Source: Nectonema munidae
Taxonomy: Eukaryota; Nematomorpha; Nectonematoida; Nectonematidae
NCBI GenBank assembly: GCA_030549495.1
Contig: JAUIRK010001036.1
Span: 778,001-842,000, forward strand
DNA length: 64,000 bases
Direction of reading: 5' to 3'
The notes beneath the pieces are model-generated. The model ran no database searches and was not told where the DNA came from. It was given only the letters and a program-made list of their open reading frames with translations. Each line of letters starts with the position of its first letter. Positions within the stretch are counted from its first letter, which is position 1. This document shows, piece after piece, positions 20,656 through 64,000 of this stretch. The position numbers were made by a program, and so were the translations under genes.

Positions 20656-20893
20656 TTAGTGATGGGGCGTATAAAGCCCACTCCTCATCTAAACAACTTA
20701 TTGCTCAACCATATCCCTTCAAATTTTGTGAATTTTCCTAAAATCACTTCATCTTTTGATAGCGTTTTCATGGTGTTGAATGACACTCTCATGTCATAAA
20801 CTGTTAATAAAAATCAAAATTTTAAAATGATCTGAAGTTAACCTTATAATTAAGTTTCTATATTAGATACTCCCTTGAAAATTTACTAAGAGA
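20656..20893 (+). repeat. Diverged third copy of the inverted-repeat outer end
   Basis: TTAGTGATGGGGCGTATAAA begins a roughly 240-bp segment. It parallels 16233-16490 in order, with CATATCCCTTCAAA, CATCTTTTGA, TTTTCATGGT, TTGAATGAC and TTAACCTTATAA. It is much more diverged than arms L and R are from each other, and it lacks the TTAA-CCC border. Its hairpin differs in sequence but still pairs (GGGC...GCCC). Confidence 0.65.
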
Positions 20894-21752
20894 ATGGCAA
20901 AGCTCCTGAGGCCTTAAAATATGCCGAGAGCTTTAACAATATACTATACTGTAACGTTTTTTATGCGCGAATATCTTTCACATAAAATAAAATGAATTTT
21001 GGTGAAATTTTAAATGAGTATAAAAAATACATTATGTTAAAATTTTATCTGATTTAAAAGGAAAGCTAAAAAGTTATCATGTAAAAAAAGAAAAAGGGGT
21101 ATATAGGTCAATAAATATATGTATATAACGGCTACTTTTCATTAGAAGGACCGACCATAACTTGAAAAAAGTATTTCAATCTTTTTAAAACTTATACTAA
21201 TCAAATCCTTTAATAGTGGAGATGTTATTAGCGTATTCAATAGTAAAAATACTTAACCTAACTAGAATTTTTTGCCATTTAAATATGCAACTCATCAGTC
21301 ATCTCTACTTGCTTTTTGTTCACTCATCGTATCATCCAGATTGTATCCAACATAGATGAAACGCTCTCGAAGTGAATATTGATTAACAATACGCTAATCC
21401 TCATGCTTGTTTTCTACGCGTATTTATTGATACATTTTTGCTTTTGCTTGTTAACATTTAAGATGCGAGTCGTGCGTTGCTAAAATCACTTCATTACAAC
21501 TTGCGTATATCTACCTTTTTTTTATCGGGTATCGTACACAAATTCAAAGGTATAATCCGGCTTTCCATCAAATCAAATCCAAATATGGCGTGTGATACAT
21601 CAAATTTTATAGTGAATTTGAATATGCAATCTATTTTTTGATAAATATTAGTTTTTCTAATGTTTTTGTTACAGTTGTTGTGAGAACAATGATTGCTTAT
21701 TTATTAAAATAACTTAATTTTTTTTTATATTTAGTTTAACTAATTTTTGAAA
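20894..21752. other. AT-rich DNA before the unknown gene relic
   Basis: No coding signal is visible. This stretch may be the 5' flank of the element that carries the relic at 21753-23290. Confidence 0.4.
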
Positions 21753-23290
21753 TGGATTCTCAAGTTGCTGTATTGACAAGAGCTGCCATGCAGCATGCAT
21801 TGTTTGGTTCTTCAAGTGTTCTTCCAATTGACAAACTCCCTTAAAAAAAAGAGCTGTTTGACATATGTACTTGTTTTTGTCCTGTCAAGATGTGAGATGC
21901 AAAACTAAATGTGATGCATACCACTTAAACTGTCGTTGTGATATAAAAGTTCCCAAACTGAAGGACAGTTCTTACTTGACCAGCGAAGTGAAAGAAAATA
22001 AAGATTGGAAGCGTTGACATTAAGGTAAAAAGAATGTGGGAAAAAAAGACTGTAAGAGAAAAACTTTATGAAGAAAGATTAAGCAAGCAGCTTGAGCAAA
22101 AAAATAATTAAAAAAATCTTTTGTGAAGAAAATAATTTCGATGATGGAAGTGATATTTCTCCTGGCAACCCTGATTATGATTTAGATTTTATACCCAAAC
22201 CAAATAGTGATTATGCTTGAGCTGCCATAGCTACTGCTACCTTAATTAACAATGGCATTATCACAATGACAAAAGTCAAATTATCCGGCCACATAGAGTG
22301 CGATATGAAAGAAATACCGTCTAAAAATACAAGAAAGAGAAGAGACAAGTTTAAAAAACGTAACATCATTGTATTTTGATGGTAAAATGATGACCACTCG
22401 AGTGATAATAAGAAATGAAAAAACTTATAAACGAAATTTAAAAATAATAGTGAGAGGGCATTATATCATCATGGTTGAGCCTGGCAATGAGTATCTAACA
22501 CATATCACACCTGAGTCTGGACATTGAAAAGAAATTACCATAACTATTCATTAATTTTTAGTACAGAAGAATATAATCCAACACCCAATTGTATGTGTTG
22601 GTAGTGATGGTACCAATGCAAATGTTGGCTCAGCAAACGGAGCTTATTCATCACCTTGAAGTGTTTCTTGGCCGCCCACTTCATTATTTCATCTGTCAGC
22701 TTCACGGAAATTAAAGGGTCCTGAGCATTGGTGTGGTCCAATTGGAAAACAGATAAAAGAGCCTTTATCTGAGCTGCCAGTTATTGCATTCCAAGCAATC
22801 AACTTTACTGATTTTCCAATTCTGAATGAAGAACTGAAAAAAGATTTGTCTTGAGATCAAAAATATTTGCATAGAATTTACAATGGAGTTATTAGACGTG
22901 CTGTTGATAGTGATTTGGCCGCTATCGAGCCAGGTCCTCCATGTGCCTCAAGATGGAATAATACTTTATGGAGTAGAATGCTATGAATTAAAAAGAATTG
23001 TTATTGTAATTATAAAGTTTAGTGCACCAATGTGGTTTTTCATAAAGTTTCACCCTTGTGTAGCACACGGCCCTAAGAAAGTTTTCCAGTCCTTGCTATA
23101 CATGAAGCAACTGAATAATGACGAAAAGATGCTAATAAAAAGATCTGTTATTACGACACCATTAGTGGTACCGAAGTGGACAAAACATACTTAGGCAGTA
23201 GAAAGAGGAATAAAAGTGAAACTTGCAATTAAGTAGCCGGGTATAGAACAGGAGATGGACATATCAGGCAAAGATTGAGGTCTCGAAAAA
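21753..23290 (+). pseudogene. Decayed gene of an unidentified, probably mobile, multi-copy family
   Basis: It starts MDSQVAVLTRAAMQHALFGS, followed by a cysteine-rich patch (CKTKCDAYHL then CRCD, about 21895-21945). A lysine-rich helix-like part (KTVREKLYEERLSKQLEQK) and an acidic linker come next. A globular region follows: YFDGKMMTTRVIIRNEKTY, YLTHITPESGH, VCVGSDGTNANVGSANGA, EHWCGPIGKQIKEPLSELP and APMWFFIKFHPCVAHGPK. At least ten stops or frame changes break it, so it is dead. I recall similar proteins occurring as many near-identical uncharacterised copies in arthropod and cnidarian genomes, but I cannot name the superfamily. An RNase-H-like transposase fold around SDGTN is a guess. It may belong with the end-like segment at 20656. 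Confidence 0.55.
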
Positions 23291-25230
23291 TGATGTCCTA
23301 GTTTCGCACAAAACGGAATTTTACTCTTGAAATAATTAAATATTATGCACATGATTAAAAAAGAAAAAATTTACATAATTTATGTATAATTTGCTTTTAC
23401 GTAAAGCAAATGTTTTTAAAATATCGATCGCGATGCGGCGCCAGTCCAAAGACACATAAAACGAGCTGAATTTTTGCAAAACACATTTTTTGAGAATACA
23501 AACAATGCCTGAAAAGTGCATTTTGAAACTCTTATTTTTTTTAGTAAGGATAGATCTTATCAAGGTTAGAATTTAGGAGGCATTTCCATTTATTGTATTT
23601 ATTTTCAGTTATATATCTTTGAGCTGTTTCACTTGTTTATTTTGATGAAATGATATAAAATTAAAGGAGGCATTTTGCAATGGATAAAAATTAATACCCA
23701 TTGAAATGAAATTCCATATATGCCTCCTCATTCAATAAAAATATTTAATTTTATCAATAAACATGGCCACATTTTAGATTACTTACAGAATCTGTTTTTT
23801 AAACAATCATTATTAGAAATTATTTTAGCTTTTCTAAAATACTTGAGACAAATTATTATGCTATATATCTCACAAATTAGGAAAGATGGATACAATTTAA
23901 AAAACGTAGATAATATAATTAAATGTCAAAACAATTTTCCAGAAAAAAACTTACTGTTTCCCTAGTTCTTTACAAAAGTTGTTTCCAAAAGAATTTATAG
24001 TAAAGATTTAGGCAAATTAGCAAAGCTTTTCTACCATTCATTTCTCAACAAAACACCACCAGCTTATGAAATAGTGATAAAAAGTTTCGGCAAAACAACA
24101 AGAAAAACCTAATGAGCAATGTGATTTAATTTTAAATACAAAAATTTTGCTTCTATTAGCAAAATTAGTAGATATAAAATTAAGTGATCCATTCTATTAT
24201 GTAATTGATTATTATACATTTAATTCCTTAAAATTTGTAGGAAAGAAAATATTATCTAAATGTTAATAGCAAAGGAAATGAGAAACTTTAAAAAGTAAGA
24301 TATTTACTTTTGAATTAGGTGGTTGATGGAGTCAGTGCTTCTTTTTTTACACCCTTCAAAAAAGCTGTTTTTTTTCAATCAAGTATAACTAAAAATCATT
24401 AGTGTCAAAAAAGGCAAAAAAAGTTTTTTTATTGAAAATTCATAATTTTGATATTTGTTTTTCCCAAAAAAATTAATGCCATCTACCATTTTATTTTGTT
24501 CTTAGTCAGCTTAGGTCTATGAAAGTGTTTTTATATTCAGTAAGAGATAAAAATATTTCAATGACAACAACTCCATAGCATCTCTATGCACTCATTCTCG
24601 TGTGTACCAAGCATGCGAGACGTTCTTAGTATATCGTTCATGTTAATATGATTATAGGCATTGTGATATTTATAAATATTCTGTAAATAAACAATAAGAG
24701 CATTCTATAATATTACTCCGTATTTTTTTCATCTCATGCTTGCCATATCATGATGTATCATATATGACTGCATTTATTCATCGAAATTTCCTGATTCAAA
24801 ATATGCTTCTTACATATAGTGCTCCTTCGGTTTACCGCCATCTTCGCGACGATAGAAAATATGGCGTTAAATTGAAAGAGTTTAATTTTAGTTCATAAAA
24901 CTATTCTATATCTGACTTTTACCCATATATTAACTTACAACTTAGCAAAAAAAAGTTTAAAAATGAAAGTTCTTTATATGATGATATGAATAAATAGTGA
25001 CAATCGGAAATATGAGCGATGACAACGATTAAAACCAAGTTAATAAACAAATGACCACCATGACAAGCGATGCGAATGATGATTATATCTGAAAAAAATA
25101 TTGCAGTTCATTCATAATTGCACGATTTATAAAACAGGTATTGGTATCAATAATATATTTATCAATCGAAATTTTCAAGTTCTTCTATTCGGGAATTTAA
25201 TTCTAATTTTTTAATACAGTCCTTCAATAA
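23291..25230. other. AT-rich intergenic DNA with no supported gene
   Basis: Short open frames (23336-23563 -, 23720-23965 +) have no recognisable domain. GGAGGCATT at about 23575 and 23664 and GCCTCC near 23721 form small inverted matches. Nothing else stands out. Confidence 0.4.
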
Positions 25231-26400
25231 TCTTTTTTGTTTTTTTCTTCTAATTTTTGTCTTTTTACATTCATGTTTTCACTAGCCATCAAGATAAATG
25301 TCCTCCTGGTCCTCAGGGAACATGTAAAAATACTTAAAATGTTCTACAAGTCTTTTTTAACTCCTGAAATTATACAGCATGATAACGCAAAACTTGAGAA
25401 AGCTTTCAAAGTCATCTCCCTTATTTTGCTGTGTTTTTTACATATTAGTCAAAATAAAAGCTTTTTCTTCCTACTCTATCCCATTTTCCAGAGCTCCAAT
25501 TGGGTATGACATGTTTTCACAAGGTTTTCTGGCAAAGAAAGGCGTGACACTAATGATAAAAGCTTTTATTCACGATCACTTTTCTGAAGTTTTTTCATGG
25601 TTTTGGACATCTTATCACGCAAAGTAAAAGTTTATGATTCTCATAAACCTGGAAGATACGGCTTGAAGTTCTACCATATTTGCCATTCTAAATCTTACTA
25701 TTATATGCGACTTTAAATTTACATTTCAGGTATCGAAGACTCTTCTCATTTCTCTGTAGAAAGAATACTCAAAAGATTAGTTGAAAAGTCCAGTTCTTCC
25801 AGGTTGTGGTCTTTATACGTATCGTTTTTTCACTTCCCATGCGTTAGCTGTCTGGCTGTACTCTAAGTCTTTCCTTCACCATAATGCCCAACAGAAGATT
25901 CCTCCCAATAATTTTCAGACCAACGCACTTGAAAGAGCTAAAGCTAATGAGTGTAAAAATCGGATAATCTTGTGAAAGGCTGACAAGAAGTTATCGTGCT
26001 TACAAACCAACAAGAAAGTGGGCTCTTGTTGCATTTTGTAATTACTTGCACATATGTGCCCTAAACAGTTGCGTAATATTGAATTATAACTGTCCACAAA
26101 CTTTTCCCAAAGGCAAAAAGAGTGGCAGAACATTTTTCATCCCTTTCTATATTTCTCCTTTGCAGAAGCATGAAAATTCGTTTTTCCCTTTCTGAGCCAC
26201 CCTCAAATATTGAAAGATTATTTTATGGTTATTTAGATTCTCAAGCTGGTCACAGTGAGCAAGGAAATAAAGAGAGCATCTTGTCGTTTTTGCTTTTCAA
26301 AGTCTAACAAAACCACAAGAAGATATGGAGGTTGCAAGGTTTTTATTTGGAAAAAACACTCCTCTCTTTTTTGTTCAAACTATAAATAAAGCTAGTCTTG
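25231..26400 (+). other. Coding-like relic, perhaps a decayed transposase
   Basis: Several overlapping + frames (25237-25627, 25781-25975, 26122-26307) look more protein-like than their surroundings. They end near 26306-26375 in LTKPQEDMEVARFLFGKNTPL. That phrase resembles the segment after the BED finger in some hAT transposases (pattern ..ARFLF.TNTPF). The order of parts does not fit a complete hAT, and no ends were found. A decayed hAT is possible, not shown. Confidence 0.25.
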
Positions 26401-26724
26401 TTTATTCAATATTGATAAATGCTTTTTTTTTTTATGATTTTATCAAATGTGTAATTGAATGAAGCTCATATTTTAAACAATTTAAAAAGTTATACCTAAC
26501 ATCTACAATAAACTTTTTGAAAAAACAATTTTTTTTACCTTTTCATCGTATTTTAATCTAAAAATCTCAATATTAGGTTTTGTATATTTAGAAAAGTGTA
26601 AAAGTAAAATTTACAACTAATTTTTATATGGGGTGGTCATTGAGCTAACGGCTTGAAATTCAACAAAAGTTTGCTGGCGTAAAAAATACAGAGTCCGTCA
26701 AGCGATGGTTAATAAAGCTCAAAA

Positions 26725-26800
26725 GTAATAAACATGAACGTTATTGTTTAGGAGGGTTAAATATGCTTTTAACCTACATACATTCCAACTTCAATCCAAA
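26725..26800 (-). repeat. Partial duplicate of a GPI intron 13 junction
   Basis: ATGAACGTTATTGTTTAGGA at about 26732 recurs near 28060, where it is the 5' part of GPI intron 13 beside the exon 13 donor site. Homology also covers TTAAATATG and CATTCCAA. The copy lies in the same orientation about 1.33 kb downstream of the original in the transcribed direction. Confidence 0.55.
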
Positions 26801-27282
26801 AATTCATCTAAATCTTAAAAACGAGAAAGATATTAATTCCGAATCCGCGTGCTCTTGATTTGTGAAGATGTGCATACCAAAAGATTTAAAAATAAAAGAA
26901 TTCAACATCAAATTTATTAATCATAGAGAGAAAAGCAAAGAATATGATTAATAAAGAAGGCATTGTATCTGAGATGAATATTAGCTTTTAAGCGAAAGCA
27001 ACAAAAATAGAAATAAAATTTATGAATTTTTAATAATATACGAAGAGAGATATGCACGTGTTTGTGATAAGAAACATAAATTACAATAAACAAAAAGTAT
27101 TCAAATGAAATGCAAACGTAATTTTTCTATTAATACGCTTAATAAACATACTCACCGGTTAGCATTCATCAGTGGGTGAATAATAATCTTGCTGGTAGCA
27201 AATAATTATTACAACCAAAAAATATTACGAAAAAACATAAGTGAAAAAATTTGTGTTGTTTTTAAATAACATATGATGCGCA

Positions 27283-27288
27283 TTTAAT
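27283..27288 (-). promoter_or_regulatory. Candidate GPI polyadenylation signal
   Basis: ATTAAA on the - strand lies about 105 nt after the stop codon. A canonical AATAAA on this strand occurs only farther on, at 26913-26918. The choice is uncertain. Confidence 0.35.
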
Positions 27289-27391
27289 ATCAAATTTATG
27301 AAAAGAGAAAGCAGCAAAATGAAAGAAAAAACATTAACGAAAAAGACAAGGTGGTGACAAAAAGTATTGATAAGAGGATTCTTCGTCATCA

Positions 27392-58909
<31,518 letters not shown>

Positions 58910-59869
58910 TTTAACTTAAATTATTTCAACCAAAAATGTATACGAGCTAAAGCAAATCAAGGATTGAAAAATTATAGCGTTTAACGCATAAAATTTTTTT
59001 TGAAATAATTGAAAAATTTATTTAGTTTAAAATAAATTTTATTCTGATAAAAAATTTTATCAATTAATCAAATATTGATTTATTTTACATAAAAAAATTT
59101 AAGATGCATAAGTCCATAATAACCCCTGAATATTTTGAAGTCTGACGAAAAGTCAGGATAACATTATTAAATGCACAAATATCAACTTAGAGACAGAATG
59201 GGGAGTAGAGTTTGTGTGCACAAAATTGTAGAGTGGAGGGGTTTGATTACCCAAGATGATAGGTTATAGCTTCTTTTGAGTTTCAATTAGTTTAAACAAA
59301 CTGGATTTTGAAAGGATTTCATTGATATGTGCTTAGTAACAAGATTTATTTATGTGTGCTATTAAATTTTAGATGGAAAGAAAATTTAATATAGAGATAT
59401 CAAGGATTTTTAAACTTGAATAATATAAAAAATTATTCAATATGTTTGGTAAGAGTGAAATCAAATTGTTAGCTTAAGAATTGTATATATAATAGTAGGG
59501 CTTCATACGTGTGTATGAAAAAAAGCTATTTTAGTGAAGATTAAAATGAGTAAAAAGAATGCAAGGACGGTCCTTTCAAGAATACTATGGTAAATCAGAC
59601 TTTGTTTCTTTTTATAGGCATTTGAAAAAATTTGGAGATAGTAAGAAAAATAATTTGATTCTATCTAAGAGATTTAGTTCTTGCAATAGAGTTTTTTCTG
59701 TATAATTGAACAAATTTGAAGTAAGTTAAAGAACAATCGATAAAATGTAGGTTTAGAAGGTTTGAGGTGGATCAAGGGTGAAAAATTTTATATTTAATAG
59801 CGTCTAAAAAATTTTTAAATTATGTTGATAGTAGCTGGTACATTTAAAACTCTATTTTAATTAAAATTT
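58910..59869. other. GPI 5' flank
   Basis: The GPI 5' untranslated region and promoter should lie here. No clear TATA box or start site was picked. From about 59190 to 59280 the + strand is GT-rich, which recalls the biased base use of the LINEs in this window. Confidence 0.4.
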
Positions 59870-61260
59870 CAATTCAGCCACTTTCACACAATGCATAGAA
59901 ATTCTAACAAACACCCTACCATTACAACTTCAACTCAAAAAAAATATATTAAGCGCTTGACCTTAACATACAACAACTTAATTCCTCTTTTCTTCCGATT
60001 ACATCCCAACGCACTACGCCTTCTACTCACATCTATTTGCAAAATACGTACGAAATATTGCTAACTACCTAGTTCATCCCTCGATACATCCATCTCTTTT
60101 AACTCACCAATCTGCATAAAATTGATTCAAAATATATATATGCAAAAACTATTTTTTTGCAAAACAATCAATTTCTCACTTTCGTTCTACCTCTTCATCA
60201 ACCTTCCTACGTATCTTCACAGACGCCTCAAAGAAATCCCTAAGTGCCTCCTTTGCTTACGCCTCTTCAAAGTCTCTTCTACTCGCCCCTTTTACATCCA
60301 TGGCTCCTGATTAAATCCTCTACTCTCAATCTCCGAATGCGAAATCTTTAGCCTTTTACACGCCTGCAATACGATAATTAACAACATTAACTACCTACTT
60401 CCCCACTTTACTACGATCCATTTCTATACTGATGCACAAAACATAATCCACGATCTCTCTCTACTTTCCCTCCTTTCAACTCGCCTTCTCCCTAATCAAT
60501 CTTACAAAACATTTCCACATACACCTATGCTGGTGCAATGTTCACCTTAACATACCAGAAAACTCCCTCATAGACTACTTAACCTCAAACTTACACCTAA
60601 TCTCTCACATCTCTTTCATCAACTCCATACCTCTCAAAACCTTTCTAACACACATTCACTTATGCTCTCTAGAAGAATAGCAGATGTCCATATCTTCATC
60701 TCAAAATGCACTAATCTCCTCTTTACCACACACCAGCACAATTCACAAAACTTTCAAAAACCAAAATTTACACCACCGCGTTCAACCATTTGTTGGCTAT
60801 CATGCTACTGCCCATGCAAAGCATATCTCTTCCAAATCAAAGTTAGCGAAAATCCATACTGTCATTTCGGATGCGATACAATAGAAACGCCATACCATCT
60901 CATCTTCACATGTCAAATCTTCCCTTATCATCGCCAAGATCTTCTAATTCGCTGCCTTCCTTTACTTAATAGATCTCTAACAACACTTTCAGATCTTCTG
61001 TTACACCCAACACTACTAAAATCCCTAGCAACTCTCATTGACACCATTGAAAGAACTCTAACCACCGTTGATAACCATATAACAAACTAATCTACCTTTC
61101 CTTTCTATTTTTACAATAACATCAGTAACTCCTCCCTATCTCTACCAACATCTCCATTCTCCTTAACCAACTCTCAAGCTTACGCGAGCATATCAGCACA
61201 CGCTGGAATATGCTTTGAAATCTATCTACCTACCTATTCCCCAAAAAATAAACAGTTAAA
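59870..61260 (+). mobile_element. LINE 3' part with RNase H domain (I/Jockey-like), broken
   Basis: The + strand is CA-rich. In shifting frames it codes SISECEIFSLLHACNTI (about 60330) and IHFYTDAQNIIHDLSLLS (about 60420-60470), which fit the Glu and Asp motifs of a LINE RNase H. It ends in a Cys/His tail at about 60810-60925 (KVSENPYCHFGCDTIETPYHL, from the open frame 60662-61090). The RT is absent. It shares strong CA bias with the LINE start at 13995-15065. Confidence 0.65.
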
Positions 61261-61289
61261 ATTTTATTAGTAAATTTAAATGTTACTTG

Positions 61290-62772
61290 AACTCAAAATT
61301 TAACCCAAAATTTTTTTTCCACTAGAAGTTAAAATAATTTTTAATTTTTTTTCCATGGGATTAAAGTACACTTATAAGTAAAATATTTTCTAAAAAAATT
61401 GAAAAAATTTCATTCAATTTTTTTAAAAAAGAGTTTTTGTCTAAAAAAAATTGACTCGCGATTTTTTTAATTAAAATAAAATTATTGATTTCTAATTTTT
61501 ACATTTACTGATTAAAAAGAGCTTACATTTTATTTAAAAATTTTTGATATATATTTTTGATTCAATTTTTAAAAAAATTTTATGTTAAAATTTACAAATT
61601 TTAATTTTGAAAGAGAATTTTATGCGAAAATTTTTTAAAAACATTTTAAACCATGCCTATCAGAGCATCCTTTTACACGCATTTTGCATGTCGGTTCGTT
61701 TTTGAAAAAATTTCAAAAATTTTTTTATAAGCTTTAGAACAATATGAAAAATTTTGCTATTTTTCAAGCGTGTAAAATGAATAATTACATTTTTTTGCAT
61801 ATTCATAAAATATACATAATATATAAAAATAATACCTTGATAAAATTGTTTTTTTTTAAATTTTTTATTAAAATCTAAATTTTAATTAATCTAATTTTCG
61901 ACTTTAATATCTCATTTTAATGGTATTATTATACTGATTACGAAAATGTTATGCTTTGTTATATTTTGTTTGAATTTTAAAATACGTTTTTTGCCTTTGA
62001 GTTTGATAAAATAACAAAATTTCTAACTCTGATCGCAAAAAAAAATATATAAGTCATTACATATTTACAATCAGCGTGCCAAACCGTATAAAAATAGTTT
62101 TTTAATTTTTTAAAATTTTCGAATTTTCAGGCCTTACGGTGTCAAAATTATGATTTTACATATATTCAACAAATATACAAGTATTATACCTTTTTAGATT
62201 TTTCTTATCATTCTGAATAACAATATTAACTTTATTTTACCATAAATATATATAGTATAATATAATTTTTTCACGGCAAAGTATTTTGATAGAAAGAAAA
62301 GCTCGAGTTTTATAAGTATGTTAAGTTTTGTCTTAATAACTCTTGCTAATTTTTGTAATTGACGTTTCTTTTTGCAGCTTATTTTGTAGCTTATTTTAGA
62401 CTAACCCCTTTTTAGATTTCTTTTATCATTCTGAATAACAATATTAACTTTATTTTACCATAAATATTTTGGTTAAAATTTTTTATATATATTTTTTTCG
62501 CCAGACCTACCTAAACTCACATACACACACAGACACATATCATATGTATAATGCGAGATTCTTTAAAATATATTTGAAAAAATATTATTTCATTATGAAA
62601 ATTTTAGGAAACTCTTCTCTGTTATATTAACAGGACCTAGATTAAAGGTACCAATGATCTTAAGCAGGACCTAGAATCAAGGGGTACCAATGATCCTTAG
62701 GAGGACATAGAATAAAGAGGATCTAGAGTCCTATGTCTCTAACAAAGCTGGGGACATACAGGCTTATCCTAG
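61290..62772 (+). mobile_element. Helitron-like non-autonomous element, copy 2
   Basis: It ends GGCTTATCCTAG (62761-62772) before T. A 7-bp hairpin stem (ATGTCTC/GGGACAT) precedes the end, and three minisatellite units lie at 62634-62720. The body at 61600-62250 matches 10340-11060 of copy 1 inverted, for example GATAGGCATGGTT..., CTGATTGTAAATATGTAA and the 19-bp GTAAAATAAAGTTAATATT. That last phrase occurs twice here (about 62225 and 62440). The 5' border is unclear in AT-rich DNA. Confidence 0.6.
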
Positions 62773-64000
62773 TGATATATAAGAATAATGGTTAACAGTT
62801 TAACATTGAAACACTTTTATGCTTATTATTTGTCTTCTAAATATCAATTGACTAATAAAATCGCAATTTTTTGATTGAAATTAAATCAAATTATATATAG
62901 ATAATCGGGCAATATTAAAAACGAAACAATCTTAATGTTAAAAATTCATGGCATCAAAGTTCCCTCTTGCTACTATTATCCCTTTAATCTCGATTTTAAT
63001 CACTTCTCTATGATTCCTTTAATAAAAGTTTTGTTATGTTTTGGATTAAGATGTTTTTTAAAATATAAAATTCTATTCCTCACTTGTATTGTTGAAAAAA
63101 CCTACATCTGTAAATTTTTTATATATCTTCAATTTTGACAAAATAGTTCAAAAAAAGTTCATTTTAATTTTAATTTCGCTAGAGTTTATGAAGATGAGTA
63201 AATATATTTAATTTTTACTATAGAAGTACAATAGTTTGTGGTGATTTAATAAAGAAAACACGAAGGAAACTGCTTACATCAAAATATGGGGAGTGTCTAA
63301 CTTGAAGTTGAAAGTTACTTTCATAAAAGTCAGACAACTAACATAATTTACTCTCTTCTTTTTTTTTTGTTTTGATGTGTGATTATCTAAACTAATTTAA
63401 TGATAAAATAGAAAAAATAATTTTTTAAAGATAAATTTCTTATAATTAATAGAATTCATTTTGGTAATCTTTATCATCGTCAATTTCCCATTTTCAGGAC
63501 ATCATTAGAATTGATAAATAGAATTTTTCGTATATATAGAATTCATTTTCTTAATCGTTATCATTGCCTATTTCAATTGTCAAGACTAGATAATGACTAT
63601 CTTTGTCTATTTTTTTTCCACAAATTTTTAATAAAAATATTAACAAAATTTTTGCCAAATTTAAATTACAGTTTTTTATTAACATCTGTAGGATGAAAAT
63701 AAAATATCCTTTCTAAACTATGAGGATCTAATTTGAACTTGAGCATAGATTTTTTTCTCATAAAGTCAGATATCAAAACTAGTTCACTCAAATATTACAG
63801 TGAAAATTTTTTTTTTTATCTAAGCTAATCTAATTTAAAAGAGAAAGGGATAATAAAATTTCTTTAAAGTGAAGGTATAATTTTTAAATATAAATTTTCC
63901 TATAATTTTAAATTGATTTTCCTAATTGTCAAACTACAATTTCAAAAAAAAAGAGAGAACGATTCGAAAATTTAAATAAAACTTTTAATTTAGTTAATTA
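62773..64000. other. AT-rich DNA without recognised genes
   Basis: Only a small imperfect tandem duplication is visible: AGAATTCATTTT..TAATC.TTATCAT at about 63451 and again at about 63538 (period about 88 bp). The open frames at 62935-63138 and 63511-63696 have no known domain. Confidence 0.5.

Larger units (their letters stand above)
26400..27391. other. Region 3' of GPI
   Basis: Holds the GPI 3' untranslated region on the - strand and, at 26725-26775, a short partial duplicate of the GPI exon 13/intron 13 junction. No other gene is visible. Confidence 0.4.

Noticed and set aside
22544-22741. Minus-strand open frame 22544-22741
   Set aside because: The + strand here carries the conserved phrases of the unknown gene relic, so this is a shadow.
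23720-23965. Open frame with KHGHILDYLQNLF, resembling the GPI segment NHGHILVDYSKNL
   Set aside because: It is on the opposite strand and lies 3' of GPI, and the similarity is short. The true GPI exon 2 was found at 37021-37114 with correct splice sites and phase.

Overview
This is a stretch of AT-rich eukaryotic (metazoan) chromosome, by eye about 70 percent A+T. It carries only two recognisable host genes, both rebuilt here from spliced exons with canonical GT-AG borders. RPL21 (large-subunit ribosomal protein eL21) runs on the + strand at 6212-11650. GPI (glucose-6-phosphate isomerase) runs on the - strand from 58909 down to 27392. They converge and are separated by about 15.7 kb of repeats. 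Tiny introns (53-70 nt) beside giant ones, and the mix of piggyBac, hAT, pogo/Tigger, Helitron-like and LINE remnants, fit an arthropod, perhaps a crustacean such as a copepod. That placement is inference; no species marker is present.

Layout. 1-4600: a piggyBac transposon split by a LINE, then a tRNA-derived SINE. 6.2-11.65 kb: RPL21, whose 4.8-kb second intron holds a Helitron-like element with a 34-37 bp minisatellite, itself interrupted by a hAT with an intact 8-bp target duplication. 11.9-15.1 kb: two hAT remnants and a GT-rich LINE remnant. 16.2-19.6 kb: arm L of a long inverted repeat. 20.6-23.3 kb: a relic of the same repeat end, then a decayed multi-copy-type gene that I cannot place. 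27.4-37.1 kb: GPI exons 14 to 2, with a LINE piece and hAT-like elements in the introns. 37.1-58.8 kb: the 21.7-kb first intron of GPI. It holds arm R of the inverted repeat (into which a Tigger element and a 410-bp unknown element have inserted), three well-bounded MITEs and a LINE/hAT chimera. 58.8-58.9 kb: GPI exon 1. 59.9-62.8 kb: an RNase-H-bearing LINE tail and a second, inverted copy of the Helitron-like element. The last 1.2 kb is plain AT-rich DNA.

The most interesting structure is the inverted repeat. Arm L (16229 to about 19630) and arm R (45629 down to about 38394) match by eye at about 90 percent, including two different tandem arrays in the same order. Their outer ends read (TTAA/TCAA)CCCTATTAGTGC, which looks piggyBac-type. 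They flank GPI exons 2-14 but leave exon 1 outside, so recombination between the arms would invert the body of GPI away from its first exon. No computation was run. Identities are eyeball estimates, and family assignments rest on recognised motifs.
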